Assembly: GCA_003569165.1 (NCBI GenBank)
Contig: BGOI01000003.1
Coordinates: 1 to 64,000, forward strand
Length of the DNA: 64,000 bases
Source of the DNA: Opitutia bacterium
GTDB lineage: Bacteria > Verrucomicrobiota > Verrucomicrobiia > Opitutales > UBA953
Direction of reading: 5' to 3'
Positions 8,285 to 17,466 of the stretch are shown here, piece after piece; the first letter of the stretch is position 1, and each line of letters opens with the position of its first letter. A program made the position numbers and the translations under genes. The notes below the pieces were generated by a model. That model was not told the DNA's origin and did no database searches. It saw only the letters and a program-made list of their open reading frames with translations.

Positions 8285-11200
8285 TCAGAGTCCGAGGAGG
8301 AAGGATTTGGCTTCTTGGGCTTCGCGGGTGTCCTTGATGCGGTCCTTCTCGAGCATCTCCTTGAGGAGCACCTTGGCGGCGTCCTTCTGGCCGAGCTCCG
8401 TGGCAAGAAGCTTCGCGTTGGAGAAATAGGCCTTCGCGGCCCAGACCTCGTATTTCTTCCAGGTCATATGGCAGCGACGGTAGTAGGCGATGGAGCGGGC
8501 GTAGCCGTCCTTGGCGTTTTCGGGCTCGTTGTTGACGAGGGCGTTGATTGTCACGGTCGACTTGCTTTCCACGTTGTTGTCCAGCTTGACGGTGAGCGTT
8601 GCGGTGAACTCACCTGCGGTGGCGTAAGTGTGGGTGGGCGTCGGCTCGGTCGAAGTCGGGAGCTTATCGCCGAAGTCCCAGAGATAGGTCACTTTACCCT
8701 TTTTCTCCGGCGTTGCCCCGGATGACGCGAATTTAACGGTTAAAGGCGCAGCACCTGATGTGGGGGATGTCCCCGTCAATTCTGTCGGCACATTGGCCAA
8801 GTCTGTCGCATCCTTGGGTTTTTTGATGAGGCTGGGCTTCCCTTGCGCCATCTGGATGGCGTTACGTTCATGGATTAGGCCAAGCAAGTAGAGCGAAGCG
8901 GCGGTCTTCTCGCCGCGCCATTCTTTGGTGCGAATGATCTCGTCGAAGGCCTGGAAGGCCTCCTCTAGTCTCGAGAGCTCGGTAAGGGCGCGGGCGCGCG
9001 TGAAGCGGAGGTCGAGCTCCTTCGACATCAAGATATTGTTATCAATGGCCTCGTTGCAGAGCGAGAGGGCTTCGGCGTACTTCTTGTTGGCGAAGGCGAT
9101 TTCGGCCAGGCCGGCGAAACCGTAGTCGGCGTATTCCGAGGAGCGGGAATGCTCGAGGATGTAGCCGAAATAATCGGCGGCCTTCTTGTTGTCGCCCTTC
9201 GCGAGGAGGCTGTCGCCGACGAGTCCAAGGATCGTCGGGTTGAGTTCCTCGGCCTTGTAGTTTGCGGAGATTTTGGCGTAGTTGGCGGCGGTCTTCTCAG
9301 GTTCGCGGGTGAACACCGCGAGCTGGCCGAGGGCGAAGAAGCCGCGGGCCTGGGCTACGAGGGAATCACGGTAGTCATCGAGGCGGAGCAGCTTGACCAG
9401 CTCTTTTTCAGCGTCCTCGCTGGTGTAGGCGCCGGGCTCGGGCTTGGCGCCCGGCTTCACGCGCTTGACCTTGCGGGCGATTTTCTCGGCGAGGAAGACG
9501 ATGAGCTTCTCGGTGCCTTCCTGTCTGCGATCGTTGATGGATTCGGAGACGGCGTCGGAGAGGATTTTGAGTGCGCGCTTCTTCTGGTCGGCGATGGAGG
9601 TCTGGCGCTTGACCTCGACCTTGGCGAGTTCGGCCTCGAGTGCGGTGGAGAGCTTGCGGACAGCCTCCTTGGCGGTGTCGATCTCGGGTTGGGTGATACC
9701 TGGCTTGCGCTCGAGCGTGTCAACGACCTTACGGGCGTCGGCGAGCTGGGCGCTGAAATTCTTGCGGACCTTCTCGGATTCAGCGGCGAACTCGGGCATG
9801 TCGCCCATGCGCTCTGTCGAGCGGATGACCTCGTAGAGGTAGGTCATCGCCTTGGGGTCGTTATGGTTCCAGTCGAAGATTTCTCTAAACAGGTCGCGCA
9901 TGCGCTTATGCTCGCCGCGCCCCGGGAGGAGCTTGCGGAGCTCGCCGAGGACGAATTCGAGGGCCTGCGGATTGTTGCGGGCGTTCTTGGCGGCGGCTTC
10001 GTAGGCGTCGATGGCCTTATTGGTGACGGCTTCCTTCTCTTTTTCTAACTTGGTCTTGATCTCGACGAACTTGGCCTTGTCGGGGTTCTTGGCGTTGATG
10101 CGGACGTCGGTGTCAGCGTCCTTGATCTTCTTGTCGAGCTCGTCGGCGAGAGCGATGTTGGCATCGGCGATCAGCGTGTAGACCTCGGGCACTTGGGACA
10201 TGACCTCGTCGGTGTTGTCCTTGGAGTAATCCTTGAGCCAGTCTTCGCAGATCTTAAGGGTTCCCGGGATGTCGCGTGGGGTGCTGCCGAACTTGACGAT
10301 GGCCTGACGGTAGCGGACATCGGGGATGAACTGACCCTTCGGGTATTCCTGTTCGTACTTATCGAAGTCCGCCTTTTGCTCTATGCGATTAGGGTTGGGT
10401 TTGAAGAACGAGCAGAGCGCGTTCATGTAGAGCACCTGCTGACGGACCGGAGAGCGTTCGTGCTTCTTCAGGAATTCCGTGAAAGCCTTCTGGGCTGGGA
10501 CCCAGTCGACCTGGGAGAAGAGGCAAGCGGCGATACGGAAGTCGATCTCTTCGATGACCTCGGGCGTCAGGGTCTTTACGTTGGCCTGGACCCACTTGTA
10601 GTGGGCGATGGCCTCGGGAAACTCTTCGCGCTCCTGGGAGATGTCGCCGAGGATCAGCGCGATAGCGGAGACCTGTTCGTCTTTCGGGAACTTGGAGATG
10701 AATTCCTTACACTTCGCCTGGGCCTCATTGTCGCGGCCGATGCGGCGCAACGCGAGGATGTGATAGTAGTAGGCGCCGGAGATGCGACTGAAGCCGGGGC
10801 TATTCTCGAAGATGTCGAGGAAGGCGATGTGGGCCTCCCAAGGGCGCTTCAGCTCGAGGAGGCAGAGGCCGATGCGGTAGGAGATAAACGCGTCGTAGTC
10901 CTTGTTGGCGTTGAACTCCTCCTGGATCTTCTTGAACTGCGCGACCTCTTGCTTGGTCTTCTCGAGGTTGGCGGCCTGTTCGGGGCTCGGCTTTGGGAAG
11001 TTCTTGGTCAGCGTGTCGACTTCCGTCTGCTTGGCCTCGATGGCGCGACCGAAGGAGCTGCTGAGGTTGGCGCGACGCAGCGTGCCTTGGTAATTTGTGA
11101 GGGCCTGACGGTAGAAGTCGGCGCGGAAATTCTCGTCGGCGGCCGTTTCGGCGGCGGAGAAGCGAGCGTCGCCAATCTCGAGGCGCTGGAAGTTGGAGCG

Positions 11201-11968
11201 GACGACTTCGACGGGCGAGCCATTGCTCTTCGCGTCGATCTCATTCTTCAGCTGGGCCGCTTCCTTGGCCAGGCCGAGCTTGGTGTACATGTCGACCAAC
11301 TTGTAGGCGGCCTCGCGGCGTTCCGGCGTGTTGATACCATCGGCGGTCGCCTGTTTTAGCAGGGTCAGGGCCTGGGCGTAGGCGGCCTTCTTGACGTCCT
11401 CCGGCGAGCTCTTGGCGCGGTCGACGATGATCTGGGCGGAAAGGGTGAAGGCGCTTACGCGCTCTTCGGGGCGGGCGAGCGAGTTGGTGCGAATCTTCTC
11501 GAGGCGGGCGAGCGCGAGCTCCCATTTACCCTGCTTAGAATAGGCTTCGATGAGCAGAAGCTCGGCGGTGCCGCGGCGATTATCGGTATCAGAGAGGAAG
11601 TCCTCCGTGCCCTTGGGGAACTTGTCGAGGAAGGCGGTCAGCTCGGTTTCGGCCCGCGGCCAATCCTTGATGAAGAAATGACAGAGGGATTTCTGGAAGG
11701 AGACGACGGCCTTGAGCTTCGGTTCGACGTCGACAGCTTTGGCGTCGAGATCCTCGAATAGCGCGAGGGCCTCACGGTACTTCTTTTCTTCGAGGTTCTT
11801 GATGGCATCCTTGTAAAGGAGGGACAGCGGGTCCTCCTGTGGCTTCTGGGCGGTCGGCAGCGGGCGAGCCTGCGCCTTCAAGTCACCTGTGACGGGGGTC
11901 AGGGCAATGAGGACGGCGAGCAAGGCGGCCTTGGCCAATTTATAGGTGCGGGACTCTTTGATAAGCAT
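8285..11968 (-). CDS. Large exported TPR-repeat protein with PKD domain
   Basis: 1227 aa. The signal sequence MLIKESRTYKLAKAALLAVLIAL is followed by a very long array of TPR-type helical repeats of the BamD/YbgF kind (FEDLDAKAVDVEPK, GDSLLAKGDNKKAADYFGYI). A PKD immunoglobulin-like domain sits near the C-terminus at about residues 1067-1145 (GAAPLTVKFASSG, YLWDFGD, TPTHTYATAGEFTATLTV). Another helical segment closes the protein. ATG 11968 is chosen because the signal peptide starts there; the ORF-track extension to 12067 has no such feature. Probably a periplasmic or outer-membrane-facing scaffold for the ExbBDD channel encoded downstream. Function unknown. Confidence 0.7.
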   Translation of the reverse strand: MLIKESRTYKLAKAALLAVLIALTPVTGDLKAQARPLPTAQKPQEDPLSLLYKDAIKNLEEKKYREALALFEDLDAKAVDVEPKLKAVVSFQKSLCHFFIKDWPRAETELTAFLDKFPKGTEDFLSDTDNRRGTAELLLIEAYSKQGKWELALARLEKIRTNSLARPEERVSAFTLSAQIIVDRAKSSPEDVKKAAYAQALTLLKQATADGINTPERREAAYKLVDMYTKLGLAKEAAQLKNEIDAKSNGSPVEVVRSNFQRLEIGDARFSAAETAADENFRADFYRQALTNYQGTLRRANLSSSFGRAIEAKQTEVDTLTKNFPKPSPEQAANLEKTKQEVAQFKKIQEEFNANKDYDAFISYRIGLCLLELKRPWEAHIAFLDIFENSPGFSRISGAYYYHILALRRIGRDNEAQAKCKEFISKFPKDEQVSAIALILGDISQEREEFPEAIAHYKWVQANVKTLTPEVIEEIDFRIAACLFSQVDWVPAQKAFTEFLKKHERSPVRQQVLYMNALCSFFKPNPNRIEQKADFDKYEQEYPKGQFIPDVRYRQAIVKFGSTPRDIPGTLKICEDWLKDYSKDNTDEVMSQVPEVYTLIADANIALADELDKKIKDADTDVRINAKNPDKAKFVEIKTKLEKEKEAVTNKAIDAYEAAAKNARNNPQALEFVLGELRKLLPGRGEHKRMRDLFREIFDWNHNDPKAMTYLYEVIRSTERMGDMPEFAAESEKVRKNFSAQLADARKVVDTLERKPGITQPEIDTAKEAVRKLSTALEAELAKVEVKRQTSIADQKKRALKILSDAVSESINDRRQEGTEKLIVFLAEKIARKVKRVKPGAKPEPGAYTSEDAEKELVKLLRLDDYRDSLVAQARGFFALGQLAVFTREPEKTAANYAKISANYKAEELNPTILGLVGDSLLAKGDNKKAADYFGYILEHSRSSEYADYGFAGLAEIAFANKKYAEALSLCNEAIDNNILMSKELDLRFTRARALTELSRLEEAFQAFDEIIRTKEWRGEKTAASLYLLGLIHERNAIQMAQGKPSLIKKPKDATDLANVPTELTGTSPTSGAAPLTVKFASSGATPEKKGKVTYLWDFGDKLPTSTEPTPTHTYATAGEFTATLTVKLDNNVESKSTVTINALVNNEPENAKDGYARSIAYYRRCHMTWKKYEVWAAKAYFSNAKLLATELGQKDAAKVLLKEMLEKDRIKDTREAQEAKSFLLGL

Positions 11969-12106
11969 CGGTTGAGGGGAGCGTTTAGCTCCGCATCGGG
12001 GGTATGTAGAATTAGCCCAGCCGGCCGCAGATTGCCAAGCAATAAGCCCCTTTTGAACGACATTCATTCGAGGGGGTATGCCCCAGGGGTGGCCCCTGTG
12101 AATAAC

Positions 12107-13045
12107 TCAGCCTCCGGGCTTCATGCCTGTCGCCAGAATAGTCTCAAAACAGGGTTCTTTGACTTCTTTGGCAACGACGCGCACCTCGGATTGGCGGAAA
12201 CCAGCCTCCTCGATCCAGTCATGGAGTTCGTTTTCTTTGAAACCGAGCCAGCGGTCAGCGTAAAGTTCTCGGGCTTTCTCGAAACGATGGGCGCGGAGGT
12301 CGAGGATGAGCAAGCGGCCGCCGGGCTTGAGGATGCGAAAGGCTTCCGACAGCGCCAGCCGCGGGTTCTCGGCGTGGTGCAGGGCTTGGCTGAGTAAGGC
12401 GAGGTCGATACTCCGGTCCGGCAGGGGGACTTTCTCGATGTTACCGAGGATGTAGGTCAGGTTACGGAGGTGCTCCTTCTTGGCCAAAGCACGGCCGACC
12501 TGGACCATCCGGGGGGAGTTATCGACACAGTGGACGCTCTCGGCTTGGCGGGCCAACAGGCGCGAGAGCGTGCCGTCGCCGGCGCCGAGGTCAGCGATTC
12601 GCACGCGCGGTGTGAGGAGGAAGAGCATCTGCCCGATCGCTTCCCATGAGCGGCCGGGGCAGTAGTTGCGGCCGAGACGGTCGGCGACGAGGTTGAAGTG
12701 CTGCTCAGCTTTCTGGCGGCGCTTCTCGATGATGCGTTGCAGGGAGCGCTGGTCCGCGGCGGACTTCGACTCGCGCGCGCTGGCGGCGAGGGCGGCGTCC
12801 ACGATGCCGGCGATACTCACCGGCAGGTCGCGGGCGAGCGAGTAGAACGACTTCTTGCCGTCGCGGCGGTCGTTCACGAGCTGGGCTTTTCGAAGCAATG
12901 CCAGATGGGTCGAGATCCGCGACTGCGGGAGCCCGAGGATTTCCTGGAGCTCTCCGACCGCCAGCTCACCTCGATGCAATAGATGAAGGATGCGGGACCG
13001 GGTCGGGTCGGCTAGGAGGCGTAGGGTTTCCCAGGGGTCGGACAT
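12107..13045 (-). CDS. ArsR-type HTH fused to SAM-dependent methyltransferase
   Basis: 312 aa. Residues 1-75 form an ArsR-family winged helix (ADPTRSRILHLLHRGELAVG, then SRISTHLALLRKAQLV). Residues ~115-290 are a class I methyltransferase with motif I IADLGAGDGTLSRLL and later LLSQALHHAENP and LKPGGRLLILDLR. No Cys metal-sensing pair is visible in the HTH, so it is not a classic metal sensor. Such fusions are often linked to the methionine/SAM cycle or to arsenic, but nothing beside it supports either. It follows the greA terminator, so it is its own unit. Confidence 0.8.
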   Translation of the reverse strand: MSDPWETLRLLADPTRSRILHLLHRGELAVGELQEILGLPQSRISTHLALLRKAQLVNDRRDGKKSFYSLARDLPVSIAGIVDAALAASARESKSAADQRSLQRIIEKRRQKAEQHFNLVADRLGRNYCPGRSWEAIGQMLFLLTPRVRIADLGAGDGTLSRLLARQAESVHCVDNSPRMVQVGRALAKKEHLRNLTYILGNIEKVPLPDRSIDLALLSQALHHAENPRLALSEAFRILKPGGRLLILDLRAHRFEKARELYADRWLGFKENELHDWIEEAGFRQSEVRVVAKEVKEPCFETILATGMKPGG

Positions 13046-13080
13046 GCGGGCAGGTTGGGGTGCGCCGGCGTCCGTGTCAA

Positions 13081-13107
13081 AAGAGGAAGCCCCGTTTCCG
13101 GGGCTTC
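13081..13107 (-). terminator. Terminator after greA
   Basis: GAAGCCCCG-TTTC-CGGGGCTTC perfect 9-bp stem; on the minus strand it is followed by CTCTTTTG. Lies 26 nt after the greA stop. Confidence 0.8.
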
Positions 13108-13132
13108 GTCAGCAGGCGATTCGGCTGGGTGC

Positions 13133-15100
13133 TTAGCGCTTATCGACCCAGCGGGTGATGCGGATAACGGTCCAGGATTCGGCCTTACCGTTGATGTTTG
13201 TCGTGAAGGTCTCGCCCGTCTTGTGGTTGAGGAACTGCTTGGCCAGCGGGGAGATATACGAGAGGATGTTCTTCTCCGGTTCGCCGTCCCAGGCGCCGAG
13301 CAGGTCGTAGGCGAACTCCGTCTGGTCGGAGCCGCGGCGGAGTACCACGCTGGAGCCGACGCTGATGGTGTCCGTGTTGGCTTCCTTGAAGTCGGTGACC
13401 TTGGCCTTCTTCAGCAACGCGTCGAGCTCGGCGCGACGGGCGGCGAGGGTGTCATGGTCCTGTCGGGCCATCTTGTATTCGGAATTTTCCTTCAAGTCGC
13501 CGTGCTCCTTGGCGATCTGGATGGCTTCCTTGACCGCGGGGAGGCGCACCTTGACGATGTCCTCGAGCTCGCGCTCCTTTACTTCCTTCGAGTTCTTGGA
13601 GACGAGGAGTTCCTTTTCCTCGGCTTCGGAGCCGGAATGCTTGGACTTGGCGAGGCGCTGGACGTGCGGCTCGATCTTGGCGAGGCGAGAGAGGAGAGCC
13701 TTCTTGGTCATCTCGTCGAAGCCCTGGCTGCTCATCATCGTGCGGGTGAGGTCGAAGATCGTCTCGCTGTCGGCCTTCTTGCCGTCGGCGGGGATCAAGA
13801 TGTTGGCGATGAGCTCCTTGTCCTTGATGAGTTCGTTGGCGAGCGGGATGCGGGCCGTGGAGTTGGACTCGAGGGACTCGGTGTCGATTGAAGACAGGAT
13901 GGCGCCGAGCAGCGACGGGTTGATCAGGCGTCCGACGATATCGGCGTACTTCTTCGAGTCGCGATTCTTGATGACCCAGATGATGACCGGAGCGCGGAGT
14001 TCGCGGGTCTCGAGCCACTGAGCGAAGCGGGCGGAGACGACGGCAGCGAGCTCTTGGTCGCAGAGGTAGGCAATCGATTCGGAGACGAGCTTAGCGGAGC
14101 CGCTCTTCGTGCCGCCGATATCGCGATTGCGGAGTAGGTCGAAGGCGCGTTCGGACCAGTTATCGCCGTGATGCGCCCGGACGAGGTCGAGCAGGCTGCG
14201 GATCTTCTCGGTGGTGTGAGGGATGTTCAGCGCCACGAAGGCGAGGTCGCTTTCGGTGCAGAGGGCGATGATTTCCGAGGCCGTCGGGCTGACGGTTTCG
14301 ACGTTCTCGACGGCGGAGCGGAAGAACTTATCGCGGTTCCAGATGCCACCGAGGATGGCGGGGAGGTTGTCGCGCTTGCGGGCGGTCTCGAGCTTCTTGA
14401 TTTCCTTGGCGAGGTCCGCGGAGACCTTGTCGAGGTTGGCAGCGTTGGCGGCCGAGCGGGTCTCCGAGGAGGCGCTGCCGGCGAGCTCTTCGAGGAGTAC
14501 GAGCTTACGTTCGAAATTAGGGGCGCTTTCGTACTGGGCGAAAAGGTCTTCGCCGAGGTCCTTGGGGGCTTCGAGGAGGGCGTACAGACCACCTTTACGC
14601 TCCGGGACGAGGATGGCACGGTCCTTGCGGAGGGCGGCGCGAGCCTTGGTCCACCAGGCCTTGAAGGAGGTGGCGCGATCCTTGCCGGCCGGCAGAGAGG
14701 CGAAATAGATGCGGTCGAGGTTGGCCTCGAGTGCGTAGGAAGTGCATTCGCCGGTAGGGTATTCGGCGAGGAGGGCCTTCACGACGCCGGCAGGGTCGTT
14801 GGCGACCATGTTGGCGACCTCGGCTTTGGTGCTGTCGCCGTAGGCCTTAGCCACGACGCCGTTGGGATTGATGACCTCGATCTTGCCGAGGAAGAAGGCG
14901 GCATCCATGGCGTGGGCCTTCTTGTTCTGTTCAGGGAAATCGACGGTGAGGCGCTTGGTGGCTTCGTCGTAGGCGCGGATGACGCCGATACCCCAGGCTT
15001 GGTGGAGGCAGAAGGCCGGCTGACCCGTGGCTACCAAGTCGATGGCGGCCTGCAGGGAGTTAATTTTACCACCTTGTGGGTTGTGGGCCTTGTTGCTCAT
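13133..15100 (-). CDS. greA: GreA-type transcript cleavage factor with long N-terminal extension
   Basis: 655 aa against ~158 for usual GreA. The C-terminal ~145 residues are Gre: the coiled-coil tip GDLKENSEY (residues 534-542) carries the acidic residues that deliver Mg2+ to the RNA polymerase active site. The FKBP-like domain follows (SVGSSVVLRRGS, SPLAKQFLNHKTGETF). The first ~60 residues contain HQAWGIGVIRAYDEATKRL, resembling an SH3/CarD-like domain, and the middle ~400 residues are helical. Chlamydial GreA has a comparable long extension, so this is probably a PVC trait. ATG 15100 is used rather than the track's 15127; the leader is A/C-rich (CCCCAAAACCCAC). Confidence 0.85.
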   Translation of the reverse strand: MSNKAHNPQGGKINSLQAAIDLVATGQPAFCLHQAWGIGVIRAYDEATKRLTVDFPEQNKKAHAMDAAFFLGKIEVINPNGVVAKAYGDSTKAEVANMVANDPAGVVKALLAEYPTGECTSYALEANLDRIYFASLPAGKDRATSFKAWWTKARAALRKDRAILVPERKGGLYALLEAPKDLGEDLFAQYESAPNFERKLVLLEELAGSASSETRSAANAANLDKVSADLAKEIKKLETARKRDNLPAILGGIWNRDKFFRSAVENVETVSPTASEIIALCTESDLAFVALNIPHTTEKIRSLLDLVRAHHGDNWSERAFDLLRNRDIGGTKSGSAKLVSESIAYLCDQELAAVVSARFAQWLETRELRAPVIIWVIKNRDSKKYADIVGRLINPSLLGAILSSIDTESLESNSTARIPLANELIKDKELIANILIPADGKKADSETIFDLTRTMMSSQGFDEMTKKALLSRLAKIEPHVQRLAKSKHSGSEAEEKELLVSKNSKEVKERELEDIVKVRLPAVKEAIQIAKEHGDLKENSEYKMARQDHDTLAARRAELDALLKKAKVTDFKEANTDTISVGSSVVLRRGSDQTEFAYDLLGAWDGEPEKNILSYISPLAKQFLNHKTGETFTTNINGKAESWTVIRITRWVDKR

Positions 15101-15200
15101 TGCAAAAGTGGGTTTTGGGGATAACAATTCTCACTTGCAAGCAGGAAGGCGGGGGGCTTTGGGGTCTATGCCTCGACAGCCCTCCTGGCCTGCGTCCCAC

Positions 15201-16331
15201 ATGGCCTTTAAGCCCGAAAAACCCTCAATCCACGGCGAAACTCCCGAGACCCTCGGCGAGCGATTGGTCGCGGATGGCCATCCTCGCTACCGGGCTGGTC
15301 AGGTCTTCGAATGGCTCTACCCCCGCCGGGCCGAGACCCCGGAGGCGATGACCAACCTTCCGGCCAACCTCCGGACCTGGCTTTCGGCCAATTATGATTT
15401 CGAGGCGACCAGTCTGGTCCAGCGGAAGGCCTCCTCCGACGTCACCCAGAAAATCCTCCAACGCCTCCGAGACGGTTCCCTCATCGAGACCGTCATTATC
15501 CGGGCCCCGATGGAGGGGGTGGGGCAAGAGAAGTCCCGCCGGACTATCTGCATCTCGACCCAGGTCGGCTGCGCCTATGGGTGCAAATTCTGCGCCTCGG
15601 GCCTCGATGGCTGGAAGCGTGACCTTTCGATCGGTGAAATCGTCTCCCAGCTCGTCCAAGTCTGCCGCATCGAAGACAAGACGGATCCCGCTCGCGCCGC
15701 CGAAGGGCTGGCGTCCTTCGACAACATCGTGGTGATGGGGATGGGTGAGCCGCTGGCCAACTACGAGAACCTGATGTCCGCGCTCCGCATCGTGAACGCG
15801 CCCTGGGGCTTCGGTTTCGGCGCCCGCCGGGTCACGATTTCGACTTCGGGCGTGGTCCCCAAGATTCTCAAGCTTGCCGAGGAGCCACTGGGCTTCCGGC
15901 TTGCCATCAGTCTGCACGGCGCGACCAACGAGGTTCGTAATCAGATTATGCCGGTGAATAAGAAGTTCCCGCTCGAGGAACTTATCCCCGCGGCAAAGGC
16001 TTTCGCCCGTAAGCATGGCCGGATGCTGACCTTAGAATTTATCCTGATTGAAGATATCAACGACTCACTCGAGCAGGCCAAGAAACTCGCCGTGATCGCC
16101 CGGGAACTGCACGCGCACGTGAATCTCATCCCGTACAACAAGGTTGAAGGCCTGCCGTGGGTGCGCCCGTCTCTAACGCGTCAGGATCGCTTCGTGAAGG
16201 AACTCCGTGGGCTCGGCGTGACGGCGACGCTCCGTCGCGAGAAGGGGCACGATATCGATGCGGCCTGCGGTCAGTTGCGCCTCCAGACGGAGAAGGCACA
16301 GAGCGCAAACCCACCGCCCGCGGCGGCTTAG
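15201..16331 (+). CDS. rlmN: 23S rRNA (A2503-C2)/tRNA (A37-C2) methyltransferase RlmN
   Basis: Radical SAM enzyme that methylates A2503 of 23S rRNA and A37 of some tRNAs. The cluster motif is GCAYGCKFC (C124, C128, C131); the methyl-carrying Cys is in DIDAACGQL near the C-terminus. FDNIVVMGMGEPLANYENL and SLHGATNEVRNQIMPVN are signature segments. 376 aa. The ORF track begins far upstream inside the greA leader; I choose ATG 15201 since family similarity begins there. Divergent from greA. Its stop overlaps the rpe stop by 3 nt tail to tail. Confidence 0.95.
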   Translation: MAFKPEKPSIHGETPETLGERLVADGHPRYRAGQVFEWLYPRRAETPEAMTNLPANLRTWLSANYDFEATSLVQRKASSDVTQKILQRLRDGSLIETVIIRAPMEGVGQEKSRRTICISTQVGCAYGCKFCASGLDGWKRDLSIGEIVSQLVQVCRIEDKTDPARAAEGLASFDNIVVMGMGEPLANYENLMSALRIVNAPWGFGFGARRVTISTSGVVPKILKLAEEPLGFRLAISLHGATNEVRNQIMPVNKKFPLEELIPAAKAFARKHGRMLTLEFILIEDINDSLEQAKKLAVIARELHAHVNLIPYNKVEGLPWVRPSLTRQDRFVKELRGLGVTATLRREKGHDIDAACGQLRLQTEKAQSANPPPAAA

Positions 16332-16978
16332 GCCGTCAGCGCGGCCGCGAAGGCCTTGCGGTCCGGTGCCTTGAAGAAGGCGGTGCCGGCGACGAATGTG
16401 TCTGCGCCCGCCTCGCGGCAGCGCTGGCCGGTCTCGATATTGATACCGCCGTCGACCTCGAGGCGGAAGTGGGCGCCGCGCTTCGCGCGTTCGGCTGCGA
16501 GGAGGCGGATGCTATCGAGGACGGAAGGGATGAAGGACTGTCCGCCGAAGCCGGGGAAGACCGTCATGCAGAGCACGAGGTCGACAGAGTCGAGGTAAGG
16601 AAGCACGCGGCGCGGATCGGCATCGGGGTTCATCGCAATGCCGGCGGAAAGCCCTGCGGCCTTGATCGCGGCAATAGTTTTGGCGACGTCATGGTCGGCC
16701 TCGATATGCACCGTGAGGCGTTCGGCTCCGGCTCGGGCGAAGGCCTCGACGTAGCGGTCGGGATGGCTAAGCATCAGGTGCACATCGAAGTGCAGCTTCG
16801 TCAGCGGACGCAGGTCGGCGACGACCTGCGGACCGAAGCTGATGTTGGGCACGAAGTGCCCGTCCATGATATCGATGTGTAGCCAGGTCAGGCCGGCTTC
16901 CTCCACCGTACGGACGCCCTGCGCGAACGCGCCGTGATTCGCGGCGAGTAGGGAGGGGGCGACGACGGCGGGGTTCAT
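16328..16978 (-). CDS. rpe: Ribulose-phosphate 3-epimerase
   Basis: TIM-barrel enzyme interconverting ribulose-5-P and xylulose-5-P in the pentose phosphate pathway. All key residues are at canonical places: S9, H34 and D36 (LHIDIMDGHFVPN), H67 (FDVHLML) and D176 (LEVDGGIN). 216 aa. ATG 16978 is only 2 nt past the stop of the lptE-like gene, so it is the last gene of the rpmF-plsX-fabH operon. Its longer ORF-track start runs through lptE and is discarded. Confidence 0.95.
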   Translation of the reverse strand: MNPAVVAPSLLAANHGAFAQGVRTVEEAGLTWLHIDIMDGHFVPNISFGPQVVADLRPLTKLHFDVHLMLSHPDRYVEAFARAGAERLTVHIEADHDVAKTIAAIKAAGLSAGIAMNPDADPRRVLPYLDSVDLVLCMTVFPGFGGQSFIPSVLDSIRLLAAERAKRGAHFRLEVDGGINIETGQRCREAGADTFVAGTAFFKAPDRKAFAAALTA

Positions 16979-16980
16979 GC

Positions 16981-17466
16981 TTACCAGGCGGTGGTGGCGG
17001 CTTCGCGAATCTGCGAGGCAATGTCGCCGAAGAGCGTCGGTCCGAGGCTGAGTTCCTCGGCGGCGGGATCGCCGGAGACCTGCAGTGTCGCGATGGAGCG
17101 GAAGAGGCGGTCCTTGAAGAGGACGCGCTTGCCGCCGTCGGTCGTCAGGGTGCAACGCACCTCGAAGCTCACGCGGTAGCTCGTAAAGGCGTACGCGTCG
17201 CCGGTCTTGGTGGTGAAACCATCGCGCTGATACCGCGTGACTTCGGCTTCAAGGCGGGCTTCGCCAGGGCCGACCTTCACGCGAGGATCGCCCGCGAGGG
17301 CTTCGATAATCTTGCTGTGCAGCACCGCGTGGGTGCCGGTGCGTGCCGTGGAATTGCGGATCGGCGCGACTTCGATGTTACGGAAAGCGGGCTTGGGTCC
17401 GCCGAGGTGATAGGCGGAGCAACCGACGAGTAGGGAGGCCGCGAGCAGCCCAAGGAGGCGCTTCAT
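16981..17466 (-). CDS. LptE-like LPS-assembly lipoprotein
   Basis: 161 aa with signal peptide and lipobox LLVGC (C16), then the LptE-family pattern: a short extended segment, IEVAPIRNSTARTG, ARLEAEVTRYQRDG and SYRVSFEVRCTLTT. LptE plugs the LptD barrel in the outer membrane and helps export LPS; lpxA elsewhere in the window fits with LPS synthesis. Overlaps the upstream TPR gene by 4 nt (ATGA). Confidence 0.75.
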   Translation of the reverse strand: MKRLLGLLAASLLVGCSAYHLGGPKPAFRNIEVAPIRNSTARTGTHAVLHSKIIEALAGDPRVKVGPGEARLEAEVTRYQRDGFTTKTGDAYAFTSYRVSFEVRCTLTTDGGKRVLFKDRLFRSIATLQVSGDPAAEELSLGPTLFGDIASQIREAATTAW

